A stretch of 9,730 nucleotides of DNA from an uncultured Eubacteriales bacterium (GTDB lineage Bacteria > Bacillota > Clostridia > Oscillospirales > Acutalibacteraceae). How positions within the stretch are numbered: position 1 is the first letter of the stretch; each line of letters opens with the position of its first letter. The notes beneath the pieces were generated by a model. It was not told where the DNA came from, ran no database searches, and worked only from the letters and a program-made list of their open reading frames with translations. The stretch is from NCBI GenBank assembly GCA_900321905.1, contig ONXZ01000032.1, positions 1 through 9,730 of the forward strand. Reading direction: 5' to 3'. The translations under genes were made by a program, and so were the position numbers. Of this stretch, positions 5,506-9,730 are shown piece after piece.

Positions 5506-8334
5506 TTATTCGTTATTTGCGTCGTCGCCGCTTTCTGCCGCTTCAACAGCCGCCTGCTCCTGGGCAGTAAGCGTTTTGATATATGCAAGGTCTTTACCGT
5601 TAATTATGCCGTCGCCGTTCATATCAAGGTATGAGGTTTGATTTGTTTCCTCAGTATACTCGTCTTCCTCGCCCTTATTGTAAGTAACAGGCGCGGTGCG
5701 CTGCGGCGCAGTGTTGAGTACATCAAACGACCAGAGCGCTTTAACCTCAGCAATATGGCGTGTTGTGGTACGTCCGCAGTGCTGACAGCGGAATTCCACA
5801 CCGTCTGCGGTAACGCTTCCCGTAAACGGAATTTCAACAGCATTGCCGTCGCCCGAATTAATTAAATCATCAAGATTAACGCCGGGTATGCTAACGCTTG
5901 CGCCTGACGCTCCGCCGGCAAGGACGGAACTTGAGATTGTGCCTTTATAAGTCCACATATGACCGAGAGCAGGGGTAACCTCAACGTTACGGATTGTGTT
6001 GCAGATTGTGCAGTGGCGAATTTCCTGACCGCCAACTGTACAGGTTGCAGGTGTGGTGGCGTTAACTTCATAGTTGCCGTCCGTCCACTCTTTATGAACA
6101 ATCTCGCCGGTTTCACGCGCGTTACATCTTGTGCAGGTAGGAACTGCGAGAACGTGACCGGGTTTACCCTCGTCTGTCAAATCAGTTTCAACATCAACAT
6201 AATCGTGACCAAGCGCAGGTATAGTTGCTGTGTAAGGTTGCTCGCAGCGAGCGCACTCGCCGTGACCTTCGCCCGCTTTGGTGCAGGTTGGCGCCGTATC
6301 TACAACAAAACTACCCTCAACAGCCTCGTGACCGAGCGCAGCAACGCTCTCAGTCTTTGAAGCGGAGCAGCGTGTGCATCTGTAGAAAATCGAGCCTGCT
6401 TCCGTGCAGGTTGCGTCTGTGCTGTTGCTGTCATCACGCACAAAGTCGTGACCGAGCGCGTCAATATACCTGACCGTTGTATATTGGCAGTTATGGCAAG
6501 CCATATTAATTCGACCTCTTACCGTGCAATCAGGCTCTGTGCGCGAAACCTCGTAAAGGTCGTGCTCGCCCCTTGCAGGAATCTCAACAGTGCGGCGCTT
6601 GCCGCAAAGGTCGCAGGTATCAAGTTCAATACCCGGAAGTTCGCAGTTATCGTAAGTTGTAGATGTAGGAGTATAGTAACCCTCAACCCACTCGTTGTGA
6701 ACGTACTCTTCTATCTCCTCGCCGCAGTTAGCGCAGGTGTAAATCTTGTGTGTATGACCGTCAGCGTCCTCGTCCCACTCCTCTGTCGGATTTTCCTTAT
6801 CATAAGAGTGTCCCGTAGCCGCTACGGTTTCAGTAACAGTTTCGCCGCATTCGGTGCATTTGCCCGTGCGAACGCCGTCTTCAGTGCAGGTTGCGGGCTT
6901 TGTTACGGTCCACTTTGTAACCGTGTGGTGCTTTGGCACAACGTGCGGTTCAGTAGCCTTGGTGGTTACACCTGTTTCGTTTGTGACAACACAGCCCTCA
7001 ACGTCGCAGGAGTAAGTCTCAAGTCCTGTTTTGGTGCAGGTAGCCTCCCTGATAACAGTCTTTGTGTAGTAGCCGTCAATCCAGACAAAAATAGTTCCTT
7101 CAAGAACTGAAGCGTCGATTGACGGGTTTATATTAATCGGGTCGATATTTTCAAGGTCAATGTCGGCGGTGCGCTGATGAATTGCGTCAGTCTTTGACTC
7201 GCCGCAAGCGGAGCAAATATATGTCTTGTAGATGTGACCGTCCTCAAGAGTGCGGTCATCTTCCTCAACAGGGTCGCCCCAGGTGTGTCCGAGTGCATCA
7301 AGAGTATTTTCCCTTACAACCTCGCCGCAGTCGTCGCAGATAACCTGCTCGATACCTGTTTCAGTACAGGTTGGCTCTTTTGAAACCGCTGTGTGCGTGT
7401 TTTCATGGGAGCAAGCGTCGAGTGATATAAAGGTGTAGCCGTAAGTTTCCGCAAAAGTCTGCGCGGTAGAAGCCGAGTGACCTTTGACAGTAACACTCTG
7501 GTTTGAGCCTTCGCAGATGTTGCCGTTTAGCGTTGCACTTGGGTTGTTGATTGTGATAGTTCTCAGGAACGTGCAGTTTTTAAACGCAGAAGTGCCAACG
7601 CTTGTAACAGTTTCAGGCAGTTCAAGTTCAACAAATCCGCATCCTAAAAACGCGCTGTTCGGGATAGTTGTGAGCGCTGTGTTCCAGGTAACTCTTTTAA
7701 CACCCGCGTTACGGAAGCAGTTTTCACCAAGCGTGGTGAGAGATGTACCGAAAGTTACTCTTTCAAGCGCTGAACACTCAAAGAAAGCGTACTTGCCGAT
7801 AGTAGTGACGTTATTCGGAATATCAATCTTTTTAAGCGCTGTACAGCCGTTGAAAACGTAAGGCTCAATCTCTGTAAGGCTTGCAGGAAGTGTTATCGTT
7901 TCAAGCGCGGTACAAGCCTGAAAACAGCCGTATGTCTTGTCAACATTACCAACTGCGCCGCCCCAGCCGTCAAGTTTGGTCAGCGTGTTAGGAAGCGAAA
8001 CGCTTGTAAGCGCAGTACACTCGAAGAATGCATAGTCGCCGATTTCCGTAATACCTTCGTTGACAACAACGCTTTGTATCTGCTCTTTATATTCAATCCA
8101 CGGCGCCTGCTCGGTGCGCAGGATTTTGTTAGTGGTATCGCGGTAATCCTTAGTAGCGCCCGTGCCGCTGATAGTCAGCGTTTTCGTGGACGTGTCGTAA
8201 CTCCACGTTGCATTGGTGCCGCAAGTGCCTGAAGTAGCCGCAAAAGCAATGCCGAGGTCAATAGACATCAGCGTTGTGAACATAAGCACAACAGACATCA
8301 GAACTGCAAAAAATCTCCTTCTGAAAAATTTCAT
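5506..8334 (-). CDS. Secreted BspA-like leucine-rich-repeat protein with Cys/His-rich repeat array and a single dockerin-like EF-hand
   Basis: Large exported protein of 942 residues; function unknown. It begins with a signal peptide (MKFFRRRFF, hydrophobic 10-30, likely cleavage after AFA near 32). Residues 35-80 have the SGTCG...W.YD..T.TLTISGTG pattern that usually precedes BspA-type repeats. About seven LRR_5 repeats follow (88-265; IG.YAF..C.AL..V.LP type). Residues 308-860 hold eight units of the form C-x9-C-x2-C-x13-LGH (first Cys at 323, 433, 483, 564, 603, 643, 684, 765; unit two has x4) and four half units with only CxxC (374, 534, 734, 850). The C-terminus carries one EF-hand, DMNGDGIINGKD (904-915), then an acidic tail. 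There is no LPxTG motif or C-terminal membrane anchor. I chose ATG 8334, with AAGGTGG five bases upstream, over an in-frame TTG at 8355. Adhesion, or substrate or surface binding, is a reasonable guess for BspA-like proteins but is not shown here. Confidence 0.93.
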   Translation of the reverse strand: MKFFRRRFFAVLMSVVLMFTTLMSIDLGIAFAATSGTCGTNATWSYDTSTKTLTISGTGATKDYRDTTNKILRTEQAPWIEYKEQIQSVVVNEGITEIGDYAFFECTALTSVSLPNTLTKLDGWGGAVGNVDKTYGCFQACTALETITLPASLTEIEPYVFNGCTALKKIDIPNNVTTIGKYAFFECSALERVTFGTSLTTLGENCFRNAGVKRVTWNTALTTIPNSAFLGCGFVELELPETVTSVGTSAFKNCTFLRTITINNPSATLNGNICEGSNQSVTVKGHSASTAQTFAETYGYTFISLDACSHENTHTAVSKEPTCTETGIEQVICDDCGEVVRENTLDALGHTWGDPVEEDDRTLEDGHIYKTYICSACGESKTDAIHQRTADIDLENIDPININPSIDASVLEGTIFVWIDGYYTKTVIREATCTKTGLETYSCDVEGCVVTNETGVTTKATEPHVVPKHHTVTKWTVTKPATCTEDGVRTGKCTECGETVTETVAATGHSYDKENPTEEWDEDADGHTHKIYTCANCGEEIEEYVHNEWVEGYYTPTSTTYDNCELPGIELDTCDLCGKRRTVEIPARGEHDLYEVSRTEPDCTVRGRINMACHNCQYTTVRYIDALGHDFVRDDSNSTDATCTEAGSIFYRCTRCSASKTESVAALGHEAVEGSFVVDTAPTCTKAGEGHGECARCEQPYTATIPALGHDYVDVETDLTDEGKPGHVLAVPTCTRCNARETGEIVHKEWTDGNYEVNATTPATCTVGGQEIRHCTICNTIRNVEVTPALGHMWTYKGTISSSVLAGGASGASVSIPGVNLDDLINSGDGNAVEIPFTGSVTADGVEFRCQHCGRTTTRHIAEVKALWSFDVLNTAPQRTAPVTYNKGEEDEYTEETNQTSYLDMNGDGIINGKDLAYIKTLTAQEQAAVEAAESGDDANNE

Positions 8335-8369
8335 ATATACCACCTTACTAAACAAATTATTACACTATA

Positions 8370-8398
8370 AATATACCACAAACGGTGTGTGAATTCAA
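8370..8398 (-). promoter_or_regulatory. Sigma-A-type promoter of the secreted-repeat-protein gene
   Basis: On the minus strand TTGAAT (8398-8393) and TATATT (8375-8370) are separated by exactly 17 bases, a good match to TTGACA-17-TATAAT. It sits about 35 bases before the start codon at 8334, giving a short leader that contains the AAGGTGG ribosome site. Transcription would begin at about 8360-8364. Confidence 0.7.
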
Positions 8399-8443
8399 GT
8401 ATTACAGAATAATTTATTTAACAGTAACATATATTCATTTGAG

Positions 8444-9217
8444 GTGGTTGAGATAAGAAGTTCAAATTTGATTGCGCTAATATTATTTGCGGCGGTTGTG
8501 TGTATGTTCTCAGCGGTGTTTGGGCATATTTCAGAGGATATGAAACTGTCGGGCGCGCCGTCTTACGAGATACTGCGCGACTGGAAAGGCTCAAACGGCA
8601 GACGTTTTGACGTTGCAGAGCGCACAATCAGCGACAATACTACACTTTACACAAAAATCGGTCAGCGTCATTTAAAAGACTGCTTAGTAATAAAATCGCA
8701 AAACCTTAAAGTGAGCGCTTACACAAAGGGCAAAGTGATATACAGCACCGATGACAGCGGCATAAAACTTTGCGGCACAAGGATAACCGTAATACCGCTG
8801 TCGGACATAAAAAGCGGCGGAGAACTCGCCCTGCATTTAGAGCCGAAAGGCAAAAAAGCAAAGGTGATTTTGCCGATATACACAGGTGCAAAAAACGATA
8901 TTTTGCTGTCGCTCTTTCTGCGAGAAAAGACTGTGTTATATTTGCTTTTTACAGTACTTATTACCGCTATATTAACGGTGCAAAAACTACTGAAATCAAA
9001 AATAAAAACCGCACCCCTGCTCTGTTTGCTGGGTGCGGAAACTTGCATATTTAGTTTTGTGCTGTGTGGAAGCGATATAGCGCAGTTATTTATCGGCAGC
9101 AGCCTGGCGCGGCTTTTGATACGTTACTTTTCGCTGGCAATTTCATTACCGCTGCTACTGCTTTTTTTCACACTGTCTACTATTCAAAAACTCCTGCAGA
9201 TTGCATATTACCGATGA
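8444..9217 (+). CDS. Membrane protein with extracytoplasmic domain; resembles only the sensor part of a receptor (possibly truncated)
   Basis: A 257-codon frame, not confidently recognised. Seen: an N-terminal hydrophobic segment (about 9-27), a polar region of about 130 residues that looks beta-rich (30-160), then three hydrophobic stretches at about 163-180, 192-209 and 220-245, ending in a short basic tail. This layout resembles the extracytoplasmic and first membrane part of Firmicutes 7TM-type receptors that usually continue into a GGDEF or kinase domain; none follows here. The start is doubtful. GTG 8444 overlaps GAGGTGG (8441-8447), which would itself be the best ribosome site but has no ATG/GTG/TTG at proper spacing after it; TTG 8468 is the other option. 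The 3' end overlaps the convergent PqqD-family gene by 38 bases and contains that gene's probable terminator. It may be a real short membrane protein or a decaying remnant. Confidence 0.55.
   Translation: MVEIRSSNLIALILFAAVVCMFSAVFGHISEDMKLSGAPSYEILRDWKGSNGRRFDVAERTISDNTTLYTKIGQRHLKDCLVIKSQNLKVSAYTKGKVIYSTDDSGIKLCGTRITVIPLSDIKSGGELALHLEPKGKKAKVILPIYTGAKNDILLSLFLREKTVLYLLFTVLITAILTVQKLLKSKIKTAPLLCLLGAETCIFSFVLCGSDIAQLFIGSSLARLLIRYFSLAISLPLLLLFFTLSTIQKLLQIAYYR
9004..9038 (-). terminator. Intrinsic terminator of the PqqD-family operon, inside the opposing gene
   Basis: Perfect 8-base stem CCGCACCC (9009-9016) and GGGTGCGG (9031-9038) with a 14-base loop. On the minus strand the stem is followed immediately by TTTTTATTTTT (9008 downward). 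This fits an intrinsic terminator about 140 bases after the PqqD-family stop codon. On the plus strand there is no U run after the stem, so it should not stop the gene it lies in. Confidence 0.7.
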
Positions 9218-9443
9218 TTTTTTCGGTGTCCTGTTTTGCTTTTTCAGGCGTAATGCCGTACATCTCCACAAGTTTATCGACAATCTGCTCAACAGAAAGT
9301 CCGTCTGCCACAAAGTCCCAGATATAACTTGAAGTTTCGTTAAGTTCTATCATAATGTTATTTTCTTTGCCAAGGTCGCCTGTTGTTACAACAAGAAAAT
9401 TGTCGCCGACCTTGCATTTAACAAATCCGTCTTTAATCTTCAC
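9180..9443 (-). CDS. PqqD-family protein (RiPP recognition element-like)
   Basis: Small protein of 87 residues with the PqqD pattern: a short beta-rich N-terminus (KIKDGFVKCKVGDNFLVV), then MIELNETSSYIWDFVADGL (31-49), VEQIVDKLVEMYGI (51-64) and a final helix ending in a hydrophobic turn (IIGNMQSAGVFE). PqqD-like domains usually bind leader peptides of ribosomally made, modified peptides and present them to a partner enzyme. I chose GTG 9443 because it follows AAGGAAGAGGAAAA and family homology begins there; a TTG at 9470 is also in frame. It overlaps the end of the upstream HPr-kinase-like gene by 11 bases, so the two are surely co-translated. No precursor peptide gene is visible within the window. 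Confidence 0.85.
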   Translation of the reverse strand: MKIKDGFVKCKVGDNFLVVTTGDLGKENNIMIELNETSSYIWDFVADGLSVEQIVDKLVEMYGITPEKAKQDTEKIIGNMQSAGVFE

Positions 9444-9730
9444 TTTTCCTCTTCCTTTCGTCAAAGTCAAACCCTGTCATTGCTTCAAACGAGCATTTGA
9501 CAGCGCCCTCCTCCATATTACATTTAAGCAAATAAACCGGAACGTCCTTCAAAAGTAAATCGAGCATACCGAGTGTTTTGACAACAGCGCCTGTGTCAAA
9601 CGGTCTGTAAACCTGAGCCATAATGCGCGTCAGGCAGTCACTCGGCTCAATTTTCTCAATACTATTGTGCGGTGCCTGCTCGATAAGGCATATGCCGCAA
9701 AGCGGTACGTTGCCGCCGTTCTGGTATCCT
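9433..9730 (-). CDS. HPr-kinase-like protein, C-terminal 98 residues (runs off right edge)
   Basis: The frame is open from the right edge to a TAA at 9433-9435. The visible part reads NGGNVPLCGICLIEQAP, then NSIEKIEPSDCLTRIMAQVYRPFD, then a leucine-rich stretch and DVPVYLLKCNMEEGAVK. This pattern (a 'PL.GI..LEQ' strand, an 'I..I...D.L.R....' helix, then 'L..L...VPVY.L.C') is typical of the C-terminal half of HPr-serine-kinase-like proteins encoded beside PqqD-family genes. The P-loop and most of the kinase core would lie beyond the window, so activity cannot be judged. The tail ERKRKSED doubles as the ribosome-binding region of the next gene. The family call rests on pattern memory and gene context. 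Confidence 0.65.
   Translation of the reverse strand, partial: GYQNGGNVPLCGICLIEQAPHNSIEKIEPSDCLTRIMAQVYRPFDTGAVVKTLGMLDLLLKDVPVYLLKCNMEEGAVKCSFEAMTGFDFDERKRKSED

Noticed and set aside
6448..7110. A 220-codon plus-strand frame opposite the secreted repeat protein
   Set aside because: It lies antisense to a well-supported repetitive gene. Its length follows from the biased codon use of the repeats, and it has no recognisable domain.
8335..8355. TTG start adding seven residues to the secreted repeat protein
   Set aside because: The ribosome site AAGGTGG is inside this extension and correctly placed for ATG 8334, which also gives a classic signal peptide.
9064..9327. Plus-strand frame that might continue the receptor-like gene by frameshift
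   Set aside because: Its translation beyond 9217 is simply antisense to the PqqD-family gene and shows no membrane or GGDEF-like features.

Overview
The window looks like part of the chromosome of a Gram-positive Clostridia-type bacterium, probably a gut member of the Ruminococcaceae/Oscillospiraceae. This placement is inferred from the pyrH-frr-uppS-cdsA-dxr-rseP gene order, from strong AAGGAG/GGAGG ribosome-binding sites, and from a large secreted protein combining BspA-type leucine-rich repeats, Cys/His-rich 'ALGH' repeats and a dockerin-like calcium loop. No database search was possible, so the genus is not claimed.

Right-to-left core operon (about 5410 down to 1, minus strand). An AT-rich promoter region precedes pyrH (UMP kinase), frr (ribosome recycling factor), uppS (undecaprenyl diphosphate synthase), a small four-helix-bundle gene, cdsA (CDP-diglyceride synthase), dxr (DXP reductoisomerase) and the N-terminal two thirds of rseP (site-2 protease), which runs off the left edge. 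These genes link pyrimidine nucleotide supply, ribosome recycling, the MEP isoprenoid route (dxr), the undecaprenyl carrier for cell-wall synthesis (uppS), phospholipid precursors (cdsA) and intramembrane proteolysis. The four-helix-bundle gene interrupts this conserved order. It is bracketed by an imperfect inverted repeat with small GC hairpins, so it looks like an inserted cassette.

Secreted giant (5506-8334, minus strand). This 942-residue protein has a signal peptide, about seven BspA-like leucine-rich repeats, an array of eight C-x9-C-x2-C...LGH units interleaved with four CxxC half units, and one EF-hand of the dockerin kind. It has its own convincing promoter (TTGAAT-17-TATATT) and an intrinsic terminator.

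Right end (8444-9730). A plus-strand gene encodes a membrane protein that resembles only the sensory and membrane part of a larger receptor. Convergent to it is a minus-strand pair: the C-terminal part of an HPr-kinase-like protein, which enters from the right edge, overlapping a small PqqD-family gene. The pair suggests the edge of a peptide-modification (RiPP-like) locus. An intrinsic terminator for that pair lies inside the plus-strand gene.

No rRNA, tRNA, CRISPR array or transposase gene was seen. There is no gene-free stretch longer than about 155 bases.
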